From: Celeribacter baekdonensis
GTDB lineage: Bacteria > Pseudomonadota > Alphaproteobacteria > Rhodobacterales > Rhodobacteraceae
Length of the DNA: 64,000 bases
Assembly: GCF_900102315.1 (NCBI RefSeq)
Contig: NZ_FNBL01000002.1
Location: 407,194-471,193, forward strand
Direction of reading: 5' to 3'
Shown: positions 14,266 through 23,355 of the stretch, piece after piece
Layout of the letters: each line of letters starts with the position of its first letter
How positions within the stretch are numbered: position 1 is the stretch's first letter
Notes under the pieces: model-generated
Told to the model about the DNA's origin: nothing
What the model saw: only the letters and a program-made list of their open reading frames with translations
Databases searched by the model: none
Program-made: the position numbers and the translations under genes

Positions 14266-17200
14266 TCAGGCGGCGGGTTTTTTACGGCCAAAGACTTTCA
14301 TCACCAGCACAAAGAACAGCGGCACGAAGATGATGCCAAACACTGTGCCGGCGATCGTCCCGCCCAGAACCGCGGAGCCAACCGCGCGGCGGCCACCGGA
14401 GCCTGCGCCCGAGGACAGGACCAGCGGCACAACCCCCAAGGAGAAGGCCAGCGAGGTCATGATGATCGGGCGGAACCGTTGGCGCGCAGCGGTCAGCACC
14501 GCGTCGATCACATTGGCCCCGGCGTCATATTGTTCGCGGGCGAATTCCACGATCAAAATGGCGTTTTTCCCGGTCAGACCGATCACGGTCAACAGGCCGA
14601 CCTGAAAGAACACGCCGTTTTGGAAGTTGAACAGATAGGCCGTGGACAGCGTGCCCAAGATACCAACTGGCAGGGCCAACATGACCGAGAACGGGATCGC
14701 CCAGCTTTCATAAAGCGCCGCAAGACAAAAGAAGATCGCGGCCAAAGAGAGCGCATAGAGCATCGGCGCTTGCGAGCCGGAGTCGCGTTCTTCCAGTGAC
14801 AGGCCGGTCCAGGCCACGGCAAATCCCGGCGGCAGGTTGCCGACCAGACGCTCGATTTCCGCCATGGCTTCGCCGGTGGAGACACCGGGGGCGGGGGAGC
14901 CCTGGATCTGCATCGCGGGGATGCCGTTGTAGCGGTTCAGACCTTGGGGACCATAGACCCAACGTTCAGAGGAGAAGTTGGAAAAGGCCACAAGGTCGCC
15001 GGTGCTGTTGCGGACCCGCCATTTTTGCAAATCGGTCGGGGTGGCGCGGGCATCGGCTTCGCCTTGGACATAGACGCGTTTGGTTTTGCCATTGTCATCG
15101 AAATCGTTGACGTAGGTCCCGGCCATGGCAATCGAAAGCGTGTTGCCGACATTGGTGGGAGACACGCCCATCGCACCCGCAGCGCGCCAGTCGATGTCCA
15201 GTTTGAACTGGGTCGCATCCTCAAGACCCGAGGGGCGCGCGGAGGCGATCAGCGGGCTTTGCGCCGCCATTCCCAGCAACATGTTGCGGGCTTCCAGGAG
15301 TTGTTCATGGGTCTGGCCGCCGGGGGCCTGCAGGTAAAAGTCAAAACCCGAAACGTTGCCAAGCTCGGTGACCGCAGGTGGCACGATCGGGAAAGCCATG
15401 GCTTCCTGGATGCCCATGAAGGCACCATAGGCACGGCCCGCAATGGCCTGAACCGATTGCGCCGGGCTGAGACGCTCGTCCCAATCTTTCAGGCGCACAA
15501 AGGCCAAACCATTGTTTTGCCCGGCACCGGCAAAGGAGAAGCCGACGATGGTAAAGATCGAATCCACGGCCTCTTTTTCGGCGTTGAGGAAATACTCCTG
15601 GATTTGCATGTTGGCTTTGGCGGTGTTTTCGGCGGTGGACCCCGCCGGGCCTTGCACCAGCGCCAACATGATGCCCTGATCCTCATCGGGCAAAAAGCCG
15701 GTGGGGGTTTGCAGGAACAACCACACAATGCCGCCGCCCATGACGGCATAAATCATCAACATGCGCAGTGGACGCCGCACCGTATAGCCTACGGTTGCGC
15801 CATAGCCGCCGGTGATTTTTTCAAACATCCGGTTGAACAGGCCAAAGGGGCCGCGTTTGGTGTGATGGGCGTCTTTGCCACGCAACAAGGTGGCGCAAAG
15901 CGCGGGCGTCAGGGTCAAAGCCACAACGACAGACAGCAACATGGCCGAGACGATGGTGATCGAGAACTGGCGGTAAATCACCCCGGTGGAGCCACCGAAA
16001 AAGGCCATCGGAATGAACACGGCAGAGAGCACCAAGGCGACGCCGATCAGCGCGCCGGTGATCTGATCCATGGATTTGCGCGTGGCCTCGCGCGGGCTCA
16101 GGCCCTCTTCTTCCATGATCCGTTCGACGTTTTCGACCACCACGATGGCGTCATCGACCAAAAGACCGATGGCCAGAACCATCGCCAACATGGTCAGCAC
16201 GTTGATCGAATAGCCAAACAGCGACAAGATCGCGAAAGTCCCAAGCAAAACGACAGGCACAGCCAAGGTCGGGATCAACGTGGCGCGCAGGTTTTGCAGG
16301 AACAAAAGCATGACGAAGAACACCAAAACGATGGCTTCCATCAGGGTTTTCTGGACTTCGTGGATCGAGATTTCGACAAAGGGCGTGGTGTCATAGGGGA
16401 TGACGTAGCTCACGCCTTCGGGGAAATATTGCGCATATTCGCCAATCTTTTCACGCACCAATTTCGAGGTGTCGAGCGCATTGGCACCGGGGGCAAGCTG
16501 GATCGCCATGCCGGAGGCGGGATTGCCATTGTATTGCGCAATCGTAGAGTAGTTTTCCGCGCCGACTTCGACACGGGCCACGTCTTGCAGCAACACAATG
16601 CCGCCGCCGCCTTCGGAGCGCAGGATGATATTGCGGAAATCTTCCGGCGTTTTCAAAAGCGATTGCGCAGTGATGGTGGCGTTCAGGGCCTGACCCTCGG
16701 GGGAGGGCAGACTGCCAAAGGCCCCCGCCGAAATCTGGGCGTTTTGCGAAGAGATCGCGGTGACGACATCGGAGGGCGTCATGTCAAAAGCGGCCAGTTT
16801 GGAGGGATCGAGCCAGATTCGCATGGCATATTGCGCCCCAAAAATCTGGGTGCCGCCGACACCTTCGATCCGACTGAACGCGTCGACAAGATTGGTGTTG
16901 AGATAATCGGCAAGATCAGCCTGATCCAACTGGCCATCTTCGGAAATCAGACCGATCACCATCAAGAAACCCGCCGAGGATTTTTGAACGGTCACGCCTT
17001 GGCGCTGCACCGCTTCGGGCAAAAGCGCCGTGGCCTGGGCCAATTTGTTTTGCACCTGAACCTGCGCGATGTCCGGGTCAATCCCGGTTTCAAAGGTCAT
17101 GGTGATCGAGGCCGACCCCGAGGAGGTCGAGCTTGATGACATATACCGCATCCCGTCCAACCCGGTCATCTGTTGTTCGATGACTTGGGTGACGGTGTTG

Positions 17201-17373
17201 GCCACGGTTTCGGCCGAGGCACCCGGATAGGTGGCGTGGATCGAGACCGAGGGGGGCGCGATTTGCGGGTATTGGGCAATGGGCAGGGTGACGATCGACA
17301 GCGCACCAATGCCCATGATCAGGATCGAGATAACCCAGGCAAATACCGGGCGGTCAATGAAAAAACGGGCCAT
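14266..17373 (-). CDS. RND multidrug efflux transporter, inner-membrane subunit (AcrB/MexB type)
   Basis: Proton-driven drug/solute exporter of 1035 residues, the usual HAE1-RND length. The N-terminus ARFFIDRPVFAWVISILIMG is the typical first membrane helix. The transmembrane motif GLLVDDAIVVVENVERIMEE carries the proton-relay acidic pair in helix 4. PTGFLPDEDQG and IGLTGKNAILIVEFA are further RND hallmarks. Two large periplasmic loops with internal duplication are evident. It lies 22 bases after the adaptor gene and is surely co-transcribed with it. No outer-membrane TolC-type gene is adjacent, so the complex must borrow one from elsewhere. Substrates cannot be read from sequence. Confidence 0.95.
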   Translation of the reverse strand: MARFFIDRPVFAWVISILIMGIGALSIVTLPIAQYPQIAPPSVSIHATYPGASAETVANTVTQVIEQQMTGLDGMRYMSSSSTSSGSASITMTFETGIDPDIAQVQVQNKLAQATALLPEAVQRQGVTVQKSSAGFLMVIGLISEDGQLDQADLADYLNTNLVDAFSRIEGVGGTQIFGAQYAMRIWLDPSKLAAFDMTPSDVVTAISSQNAQISAGAFGSLPSPEGQALNATITAQSLLKTPEDFRNIILRSEGGGGIVLLQDVARVEVGAENYSTIAQYNGNPASGMAIQLAPGANALDTSKLVREKIGEYAQYFPEGVSYVIPYDTTPFVEISIHEVQKTLMEAIVLVFFVMLLFLQNLRATLIPTLAVPVVLLGTFAILSLFGYSINVLTMLAMVLAIGLLVDDAIVVVENVERIMEEEGLSPREATRKSMDQITGALIGVALVLSAVFIPMAFFGGSTGVIYRQFSITIVSAMLLSVVVALTLTPALCATLLRGKDAHHTKRGPFGLFNRMFEKITGGYGATVGYTVRRPLRMLMIYAVMGGGIVWLFLQTPTGFLPDEDQGIMLALVQGPAGSTAENTAKANMQIQEYFLNAEKEAVDSIFTIVGFSFAGAGQNNGLAFVRLKDWDERLSPAQSVQAIAGRAYGAFMGIQEAMAFPIVPPAVTELGNVSGFDFYLQAPGGQTHEQLLEARNMLLGMAAQSPLIASARPSGLEDATQFKLDIDWRAAGAMGVSPTNVGNTLSIAMAGTYVNDFDDNGKTKRVYVQGEADARATPTDLQKWRVRNSTGDLVAFSNFSSERWVYGPQGLNRYNGIPAMQIQGSPAPGVSTGEAMAEIERLVGNLPPGFAVAWTGLSLEERDSGSQAPMLYALSLAAIFFCLAALYESWAIPFSVMLALPVGILGTLSTAYLFNFQNGVFFQVGLLTVIGLTGKNAILIVEFAREQYDAGANVIDAVLTAARQRFRPIIMTSLAFSLGVVPLVLSSGAGSGGRRAVGSAVLGGTIAGTVFGIIFVPLFFVLVMKVFGRKKPAA

Positions 17374-17395
17374 GAGGGGTCCTTCCGGGCTTTGC

Positions 17396-18565
17396 TCAGT
17401 TGCTGTCGCTGGAGGCGGGGACGGCCTCTTGCGGTTGCGGGGCGACGGTCATACCGGCGGAGACTTTTTGCAGCCCGGCCACGATCACCATCTCACCGGA
17501 GGCGACACCCTCGGTCACCACCCAATTCGCGCCTTGATCGCTTTGCACCGTCAGCGTGCGCTGTTCGACGACATGTTCGGGCGTGACGACAAAGGCCATC
17601 GGGCGACCGCGCCGATCCCGTGTCACCGCCTCTTGCGGCACCAGGATCGCGTCCTTGATCAGACCTTGCGGCATCTCGACCTGAACATACATGCCGGGCA
17701 GCAGGAAATGATCCGGGTTCGGGAAGGACAGGCGCAACAGGATTGAGCCGGTTTGTTCATCGACATGGGGCTCTGCGGCGGACAATTCGCCTTTTTGTTC
17801 ATAGGTGCTGCCATCGGTCAGCCGCAGCTCGACCGTTTGGCCGATGTTGCCAGCAAAGACCGCATCGCTTCCGGCGCGCTGCCAGCGCAGCATTTCTGCC
17901 GCCGCCTGGGTCACATCGACATAGACCGGATCAAGCGCGCGGATCACGGTGAGCGGGCTGGCCTGACCGGAGGTGACAAGCGCACCTTGGGTGATTTGGC
18001 TCAGACCAACCACGCCGGAGATCGGTGCGCGGATCGTGGCGCGGTCCAGATCAATTTCGGCGGACAAAAGATTGGCTTCGGCCAGTTTGATCGCGGCCTC
18101 TGCGGAATCGCGGGCGGCAATGGCACTGTCGAGGTTTTGCTGTGCCACGACATTGCGCGATTTCAATTCTTGCTGACGATCATATTCGATCATCGCCGAT
18201 TTCAGCGAGGCCTTGGCCTGGGCCAAACCGGCCTCGGCCACTGCCTTTTGCGCCTCATAAGAGGCGGCGTCGATTTCATAAAGCGCATCGCCTTTTTCAA
18301 CCGGGCGACCCTCTTCAAACAGACGGGCGCGGATGATGCCATTGACCTGCGGACGCACTTCGGCGGCACTTGAGGCGGCAACACGACCGGGCAGAGGGGC
18401 CGTCAGGGTGATGTCTTTGGCCTCCAGCGTGACCACGGTCACGGGTGTCGGCGGGGGTGATTCTTGCGCAACGGCGGGCATCGCGGCGCAGAGGGCAAAT
18501 GCAAAGGCGGTGGACATCCGGCGCAGCGACACAGGCAGGCTTTGGGGGAGGAGGGTGTTAGGCAT
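17396..18565 (-). CDS. RND efflux periplasmic adaptor subunit (AcrA/MexA type)
   Basis: Membrane-fusion protein of 389 residues linking the RND pump to an outer-membrane channel. A signal peptide is visible (basic start, then FAFALCAAMPAVA). Next come a lipoyl half (PLPGRVAASSAAEVRPQVNG), an alpha-hairpin rich in A, E and K (roughly 100-165), the second lipoyl half (ATIRAPISGVVGLSQITQG) and the beta-barrel. No lipobox cysteine is obvious, so it may be soluble periplasmic rather than lipidated. The ATG at 18565 has GGAG a few bases upstream and is preferred over a TTG five codons earlier. It is the first gene of the pump operon, divergent from the TetR gene. Confidence 0.93.
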   Translation of the reverse strand: MPNTLLPQSLPVSLRRMSTAFAFALCAAMPAVAQESPPPTPVTVVTLEAKDITLTAPLPGRVAASSAAEVRPQVNGIIRARLFEEGRPVEKGDALYEIDAASYEAQKAVAEAGLAQAKASLKSAMIEYDRQQELKSRNVVAQQNLDSAIAARDSAEAAIKLAEANLLSAEIDLDRATIRAPISGVVGLSQITQGALVTSGQASPLTVIRALDPVYVDVTQAAAEMLRWQRAGSDAVFAGNIGQTVELRLTDGSTYEQKGELSAAEPHVDEQTGSILLRLSFPNPDHFLLPGMYVQVEMPQGLIKDAILVPQEAVTRDRRGRPMAFVVTPEHVVEQRTLTVQSDQGANWVVTEGVASGEMVIVAGLQKVSAGMTVAPQPQEAVPASSDSN

Positions 18566-18590
18566 GGAGGTCTCCGGCAAGGGGATTGGG

Positions 18591-18600
18591 GTACGCGTAC
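18591..18600. promoter_or_regulatory. Palindromic operator candidate of the efflux operon
   Basis: GTACGCGTAC is a perfect 10-bp palindrome 26 bases upstream of the adaptor start, in the 237-bp gap between the pump operon and its divergent TetR gene. That is the place where an AcrR-type repressor would be expected to bind. A second short palindrome, TGTGCACA, sits at 18726-18733 closer to the TetR gene. Binding is inferred from position only. Confidence 0.45.
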
Positions 18601-18802
18601 GAACGGCCCAGTCTCAGGAATGATGCGTTTGCGATGGCTCTGTTTATCACACAGGTGTATGTCGCTCTTGAATTTTCATTAAAGAAACGGGATGGTTTTG
18701 TAAAGTTCGTGATCGGCGCACTCTCTGTGCACAAATGCAGGACAGCTGTGGGCGAAATGGGGGCGATCATGGTAAGGATCATGGCGAGCAGGAGGAGCGC
18801 AA

Positions 18803-19483
18803 ATGGCGAAAGAGACAGATATGAACGCGTGTGAGCCTCACCGCCGCCGCGGCCGCCCGGTTCAAATGGACAGTGCCGCGCGCGAAGAGGAAATTGTGCG
18901 CGCCACCAAAGCGCTGTTGATGAGTTCGTCCTTGGACGAGGTCACGATGGCGGCGATTGCGCGCGAAACTGGCATGTCAAAGCGCACGATCTACGCTCAT
19001 TTCGACAGTCTCGAAGCGCTCCTGCGTCGCAGCATGGCCGAGATTGGCAAGGTGATTTTCCTGCCCTTGAATGAGGTCGAGAAAACCAAGCCTTTGAAGG
19101 AGCGTTTGTCGCTTTTGCTCACGCTGAACAAGCCCCCGGTCAGTGAAGACCGCAAGCGGGAGTTCCTGCGCACCCTGATTGCCAAGGCGCATGTTTACCC
19201 CAATCTGGCGCGTGAAATGTGCCAGAATGGCCGCGGCATCTTGCGGGGGTACATTTGTGCCGAGCTGGAGGAGGCGGTGCGCGAGGGTGTGCTTGAAATT
19301 GCCCCAGATCGGGTGGCGCTGGCGGCGGAGATTTTGATGGATATGGCGTTTTGGGACCCGGTGCCAAGCCTGCTCGACCCGGACTATGCCTATCCGGTCG
19401 CGGGCGATATGGCCCTACGCCGGGAGGCCGCGATTGAGATTTTCCTCAACGGCTGCAACGGCTGCCTGAGACATACGCCTTAG
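18803..19483 (+). CDS. TetR/AcrR family transcriptional repressor
   Basis: A 226-residue regulator with an N-terminal helix-turn-helix: VTMAAIARETGMSKRTIYAHFDSLEALL (about residues 49-76) is the classic TetR DNA-binding stretch, led by a basic RRRGRPVQ segment. The C-terminal ligand domain has no recognisable specificity. GGAGGAG lies before the ATG at 18803; a second Met seven codons in is possible. The divergent position next to the RND pump makes local repression of pump and self the most likely role, released by a pump substrate. This is inference from layout. Confidence 0.9.
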   Translation: MAKETDMNACEPHRRRGRPVQMDSAAREEEIVRATKALLMSSSLDEVTMAAIARETGMSKRTIYAHFDSLEALLRRSMAEIGKVIFLPLNEVEKTKPLKERLSLLLTLNKPPVSEDRKREFLRTLIAKAHVYPNLAREMCQNGRGILRGYICAELEEAVREGVLEIAPDRVALAAEILMDMAFWDPVPSLLDPDYAYPVAGDMALRREAAIEIFLNGCNGCLRHTP

Positions 19484-19628
19484 GGCCGGCGGAAAATTAT
19501 GCGCCTGTGCCTCATTTTAGGGCGCAGACGAGCATGCGCGATACGGCCATTGGGTCAGGGGCGGTTTTCGCGGGGCTTTCTCAACAGGGCGTTTTAGGTC
19601 TTGAGGGGATCGGATGTGAGAGGGACCA

Positions 19629-21011
19629 ATGAGCCGTTTTCAAACCATTTTGGCAGGCGAACTTCACGCCTTTGGCACTCTGGCAGAGGTGATGGCCAAG
19701 GCCACGCCCGCGCGCTCTGGCGATGCTTTGGCGGGGGTGATTGCCGAGAGCGATGTCGAACGGGTCGCGGCGCAAATGGTGCTGGCTGATCTACCGCTCA
19801 AGCTGTTTTTGACCGACCTGCTGATCCCCTATGAGATCGACGATGTCACCCGGCTGATTGTTGACAGTCACGATACGGCGGCCTTCGCGCCGGTGTCTCA
19901 CATGACCGTCGGTCAGTTTCGCGATTGGCTGTTGTCCGATGCCGCAGACGGACCGGCGCTGAGCGCGCTCGCGCCGGGAGTGATGCCGGAAATGGTCGCC
20001 GCCGTCTCGAAACTGATGCGCAACCGCGATCTGATTGCTGTCGCGCGCAAAATCCGCGTGGTCACGGCGTTTCGCACCACTCTGGGCCTTGAGGGACGCA
20101 TTGGCTCGCGTCTGCAACCCAACCACCCCGCCGATGATCTCAAAGGCATCGTTGCCTCGACGCTCGACGGGCTGTCTTTTGGCGTGGGCGACGCGGTGAT
20201 CGGGATCAACCCGGCCACCGACAATATCCCCACCGCCATGGCGCTGTTGCAGATGTTGGACGAGCTGCGGCAAAGCTACGACATCCCAACCCAAAGCTGC
20301 GTTCTCACCCATGTGACCAACGCCATCGAGATCATCAACCGCGGTGCGCCGGTTGATTTGGTGTTTCAATCGGTGGCCGGAACCCAAGCCGCCAATGAGG
20401 GCTTTGGTGTGACCCTGCCGATGCTGGCAGAGGCGCATGAGGCGGCGCTCTCATTAAGGCGCGGCACGGTGGGGCAAAATGTGATGTATTTCGAAACCGG
20501 GCAGGGGGCGGCACTCTCCGCCAATGCCCATCATGGCATTGATCAACAAACCCTTGAGACCCGCGCCTATGCGGTCTGCCGCACCTATGATCCGTTGATT
20601 GTGAACACGGTCGTCGGCTTTATCGGCCCTGAGTATTTGTATGACGGTAAAGAGATCATCCGCGCCGGGCTTGAGGACCATTTTTGCGGCAAACTTTTGG
20701 GTCTGCCGATGGGCTGTGACGTGTGTTACACCAATCATTCCGAGGCGGATCAAAACGACATGGATGTGCTGATGACGCTTCTGGCCGAGGCGCGGGCGCA
20801 TTTCCTGATCGGGGTGCCGGGGGCCGATGACATCATGCTCAACTACCAAAGCCTGTCGTTTCATGACATCGCCTATCTGCGCAACAGCCTTGGGTTAAGG
20901 GCCGCGCCGGAGTTTGAAGCCTGGCTCATGGCGATGGGGATCGTGTCTGAGACCGGACATTTGATTGAGAGTGGAGCGGGGGCGCTGCGGCTTTTGGAGG
21001 CGGCGCAATGA
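19629..21011 (+). CDS. eutB: Ethanolamine ammonia-lyase large subunit
   Basis: Adenosylcobalamin-dependent enzyme subunit (460 residues, normal length) that carries the TIM-barrel active site and converts ethanolamine to acetaldehyde and ammonia. Recognisable stretches include GRIGSRLQPNHPADD, GVGDAVIGINPATDN, YFETGQGAALSANAHHG and GLPMGCDVCYTNHSEADQNDM. The gene starts 9 bases or so after GAGAGGGA and overlaps eutC by 4 bases (ATGA). There are no shell, eutA reactivase or permease genes alongside, so it is a stand-alone EutBC rather than a microcompartment operon. The acetaldehyde product could feed an aldehyde dehydrogenase such as the one at 23356-24846. Confidence 0.96.
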   Translation: MSRFQTILAGELHAFGTLAEVMAKATPARSGDALAGVIAESDVERVAAQMVLADLPLKLFLTDLLIPYEIDDVTRLIVDSHDTAAFAPVSHMTVGQFRDWLLSDAADGPALSALAPGVMPEMVAAVSKLMRNRDLIAVARKIRVVTAFRTTLGLEGRIGSRLQPNHPADDLKGIVASTLDGLSFGVGDAVIGINPATDNIPTAMALLQMLDELRQSYDIPTQSCVLTHVTNAIEIINRGAPVDLVFQSVAGTQAANEGFGVTLPMLAEAHEAALSLRRGTVGQNVMYFETGQGAALSANAHHGIDQQTLETRAYAVCRTYDPLIVNTVVGFIGPEYLYDGKEIIRAGLEDHFCGKLLGLPMGCDVCYTNHSEADQNDMDVLMTLLAEARAHFLIGVPGADDIMLNYQSLSFHDIAYLRNSLGLRAAPEFEAWLMAMGIVSETGHLIESGAGALRLLEAAQ

Positions 21012-21772
21012 GTGATGTCCCGAGCCATGATCCATGGGCGAAACTGCGCGCCGCCACGGTGGCGCGGATCGGGCTGGGCCGCTCTGGTGCGGGTCTGCCG
21101 ACCGGGGCGCATCTGACCTTTCAATACGCCCATGCCCGCGCCCGCGATGCGGTGCAATCGGCGCTGGATGTCGATGCTTTGGCGCGGGATTTGGCACCGC
21201 AAGAGGTGATCCGCGTCGCCTCTGCCGCGCCAGATCGCGCCACCTATCTGCGCCGCCCGGATTTGGGCCGAAGGCTGGCATCAGGCGAGGCGGAAACCCT
21301 CAATGCCCGCGCGCCCTGTGACGTTGTCTTTGTCATCGCCGATGGGCTGTCTTCGGCCGCCGTGCAGGCGCATGCGGCGGCGGTGGTTCATGCCTGTGTG
21401 CCGAAAATGTCGGGGCTGAGCATCGGCCCGGTTGTCATCGCCGCGCAGGCCCGTGTGGCGATTGGCGATGAGATCGGCAATCTCTTGGGCGCGCGGCTGG
21501 TGGTGGTCTTGGTCGGTGAGCGACCGGGGTTGAGCGTGGCCGACAGTTTGGGCGCTTATCTGACCTATGATCCGCGTGTCGGACGGCGTGACAGCGACCG
21601 CAATTGCCTGTCCAACATCCACGCAAAAGGCGGGATGAGTCCGCAGGAAGCAGCGCGAAAAATCGCATGGCTGACCCACGCGGCGCTCACATTGGGCCTC
21701 ACGGGCACAGGGCTTAAAGAGGACAGCGGACAGATTGAAACGGAAAATGCCCCGCGCATTGGCGGGGCATAG
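21008..21772 (+). CDS. eutC: Ethanolamine ammonia-lyase small subunit
   Basis: Second subunit (254 residues) of the B12-dependent lyase; it completes the cobalamin-binding site with EutB. Conserved parts visible are TARIGLGRSG-like VARIGLGRSGAGLPTGAHL, the DVVFVIADGLSSAAVQAHA segment, and the RDSDRNCLSNIHAKGG stretch near the C-terminus. It is translationally coupled to eutB by the ATGA overlap. The last codons double as a terminator stem (21747-21770), so the C-terminal tail NAPRIGGA is partly dictated by the hairpin. Identification is firm from both motifs and pairing. Confidence 0.95.
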   Translation: MSDVPSHDPWAKLRAATVARIGLGRSGAGLPTGAHLTFQYAHARARDAVQSALDVDALARDLAPQEVIRVASAAPDRATYLRRPDLGRRLASGEAETLNARAPCDVVFVIADGLSSAAVQAHAAAVVHACVPKMSGLSIGPVVIAAQARVAIGDEIGNLLGARLVVVLVGERPGLSVADSLGAYLTYDPRVGRRDSDRNCLSNIHAKGGMSPQEAARKIAWLTHAALTLGLTGTGLKEDSGQIETENAPRIGGA

Positions 21773-21780
21773 TTTATTTT
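21747..21780 (+). terminator. Rho-independent terminator inside the eutC 3' end
   Basis: ATGCCCCGC (21747-21755) pairs with GCGGGGCAT (21762-21770), followed by AGTTTATTTT. The whole stem lies within the eutC reading frame and the stop codon follows at once. It probably also separates eutC from the convergent aminotransferase gene. Confidence 0.85.
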
Positions 21781-21804
21781 AGATCAATATTTTAGATGAG
21801 ACTG

Positions 21805-23178
21805 TTAAAGTGCCGCCTCAACCGTGGTCAAGCCGTTGTCCACCGCATCCAAAATCCGGTCGATCTCCGACGGCCCGGAGATCAGCGCCGGTGAGAAACA
21901 CAGCGTGTTGTTGAAACCGGGGATCGAACGCATGGTCGCGCCGATGATCACGCCCTGCTTGTCGCATTCGGCCACAACCGCCTGCACCAGCTTTTCGGCC
22001 AATGGCTCTTTGGTCTCCCGATCTGCCACCAATTCGGCGCCACAGAACAGGCCCTTGCCGCGAATATTGCCGATCAGCGGGTGTTTGTCTTCGAGCATTG
22101 CCAAGCCTTCCATCAGGCGCGCGCCCATGGCTTTGGTGTTGGCAAGCAAGCCCTCTTCTTCGATGATCGCCATGTTCTCGATCGCTGCCGCCGGACCTGC
22201 CGTGCAGCCACCAAAGGTGGAAATGTCGCGGAAGTGGTTGAGCGGATCTTCGGGGGCATCTTTGAACATCGAAAACACCTCATCCGTGGTGATCAATACC
22301 GCAATGGCGGCATAGCCCGAGGCCACGCCTTTGGCGGCGGTGATGAAATCCGGCGTGATGCCATAGTTTTGGTAGCCAAACCATTCGCCGGTCCGGCCCA
22401 TGCCACACACCACCTCGTCGATATGCAGCAAGATGTCGTATTTTTTACAGATCTCCTGGACCTTTTCCCAATAGCCAACGGGGGGCGCGATCACGCCGCC
22501 GCCGGCGGTCACGGGTTCAAGGCAGAGCGCGCCCACGGTGTCCGGGCCTTCGCGCAGGATCACCTCTTCGATCGCCTCGGCGGCACGTTCGCCGTAATTC
22601 TCCACATCCCATTGTTTGCGGTACTCAAGGCAATGCGGCACCTGGACGAAATCGGGCACGAAGGGGCCGTAATGCGTGGCGCGTTGTTGTTGGCCACAGG
22701 CCGACAGCGTGGCGATGGTGGTGCCATGATAATCGCGGTCGCGGTAGAGGATTTTGGATTTCTTGCCGCCATAGCGTTGATGCGCGATCTGGCGCACCAT
22801 TTTAAACGCCTTTTCATTGGCTTCCGAACCGGAGTTACAGTAATATACACGGCTCAGACCGGGGGTTTTCTCGGTCAGTTTTTCGGCAAATGTCGCCGCA
22901 GGGATCGACCCCGCAGACCCCGCGAAATAGTTCATTTTGATCAATTGATCGCGCACCGCATTGGCGATGCGTTCGCGTCCGTAGCCGACGTTGACGGTCC
23001 AGACACCGCCCGACACCGCGTCCAGGAATTCGCGGCCATTTTGATCCCAAACCAACATGCCCTTGCCCTCGACGATGATCCGAGGATCGCGGCTTTCAAG
23101 CAGTTGGTGTTGAAACATATGGTGCCACACATGAGCGCGATCAGCGCTGACGACGGCAGAGAGATCATTGTCATACAT
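21805..23178 (-). CDS. Class III omega-aminotransferase (taurine/hypotaurine:pyruvate type)
   Basis: Pyridoxal-phosphate enzyme of 457 residues that moves a terminal amino group to a keto acid, probably pyruvate. The PLP features are intact: CNSGSEANEKAFK (near 114-126), IDEVVCGMGRTG with Asp near 254, and AAKGVASGYA with the Schiff-base Lys near 283. Overall it resembles proteobacterial taurine-pyruvate aminotransferases (Tpa), but close relatives act on hypotaurine, putrescine or beta-alanine, so the substrate is open. The ATG at 23178 has GGAG upstream and is preferred over one 14 codons earlier. It is divergent from an aldehyde dehydrogenase that could oxidise its aldehyde product. Confidence 0.85.
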   Translation of the reverse strand: MYDNDLSAVVSADRAHVWHHMFQHQLLESRDPRIIVEGKGMLVWDQNGREFLDAVSGGVWTVNVGYGRERIANAVRDQLIKMNYFAGSAGSIPAATFAEKLTEKTPGLSRVYYCNSGSEANEKAFKMVRQIAHQRYGGKKSKILYRDRDYHGTTIATLSACGQQQRATHYGPFVPDFVQVPHCLEYRKQWDVENYGERAAEAIEEVILREGPDTVGALCLEPVTAGGGVIAPPVGYWEKVQEICKKYDILLHIDEVVCGMGRTGEWFGYQNYGITPDFITAAKGVASGYAAIAVLITTDEVFSMFKDAPEDPLNHFRDISTFGGCTAGPAAAIENMAIIEEEGLLANTKAMGARLMEGLAMLEDKHPLIGNIRGKGLFCGAELVADRETKEPLAEKLVQAVVAECDKQGVIIGATMRSIPGFNNTLCFSPALISGPSEIDRILDAVDNGLTTVEAAL

Positions 23179-23291
23179 TGGGGACTCCGTGGCAAAATGG
23201 GGGCAAAATGGGGTGTTCAAACCGGCCTCTTGAGGCGGTGCATGTGGCCAGCGGAAACGATTTGGCGGTCCAGATCAAGGCAGAAGCCAAT

Positions 23292-23323
23292 CTGGCCCTA
23301 TTGAATCATTTGGCTGGCTCTGT
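23292..23323. promoter_or_regulatory. CTGG direct repeat, candidate MocR operator 1
   Basis: CTGGCCCTAT (23292-23301) and CTGGCTCTGT (23314-23323) are direct repeats starting exactly 22 bp apart, between the divergent aminotransferase and aldehyde dehydrogenase genes. The same arrangement recurs at 26471-26502. A third half-site, CTGGACC, lies in the opposite orientation at 23267-23273. Paired direct repeats two helical turns apart fit MocR-family regulators. Confidence 0.65.
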
Positions 23324-23355
23324 CCGGGTCTGATTTTTCCGGCAATGGATGGGGG

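Noticed and set aside
14944-17136. A 730-codon open frame on the plus strand opposite the RND pump gene
   Set aside because: It is the antisense shadow of a clearly conserved gene. Its peptide is His/Gly/Asp/Arg-rich and lacks any family motif, a common artefact in GC-rich DNA.
21805-23178. Firm assignment of the aminotransferase as taurine:pyruvate aminotransferase (tpa)
   Set aside because: Resemblance is good but no xsc or tauABC is present and the linked transporter is polyamine-type, so only the class is named.
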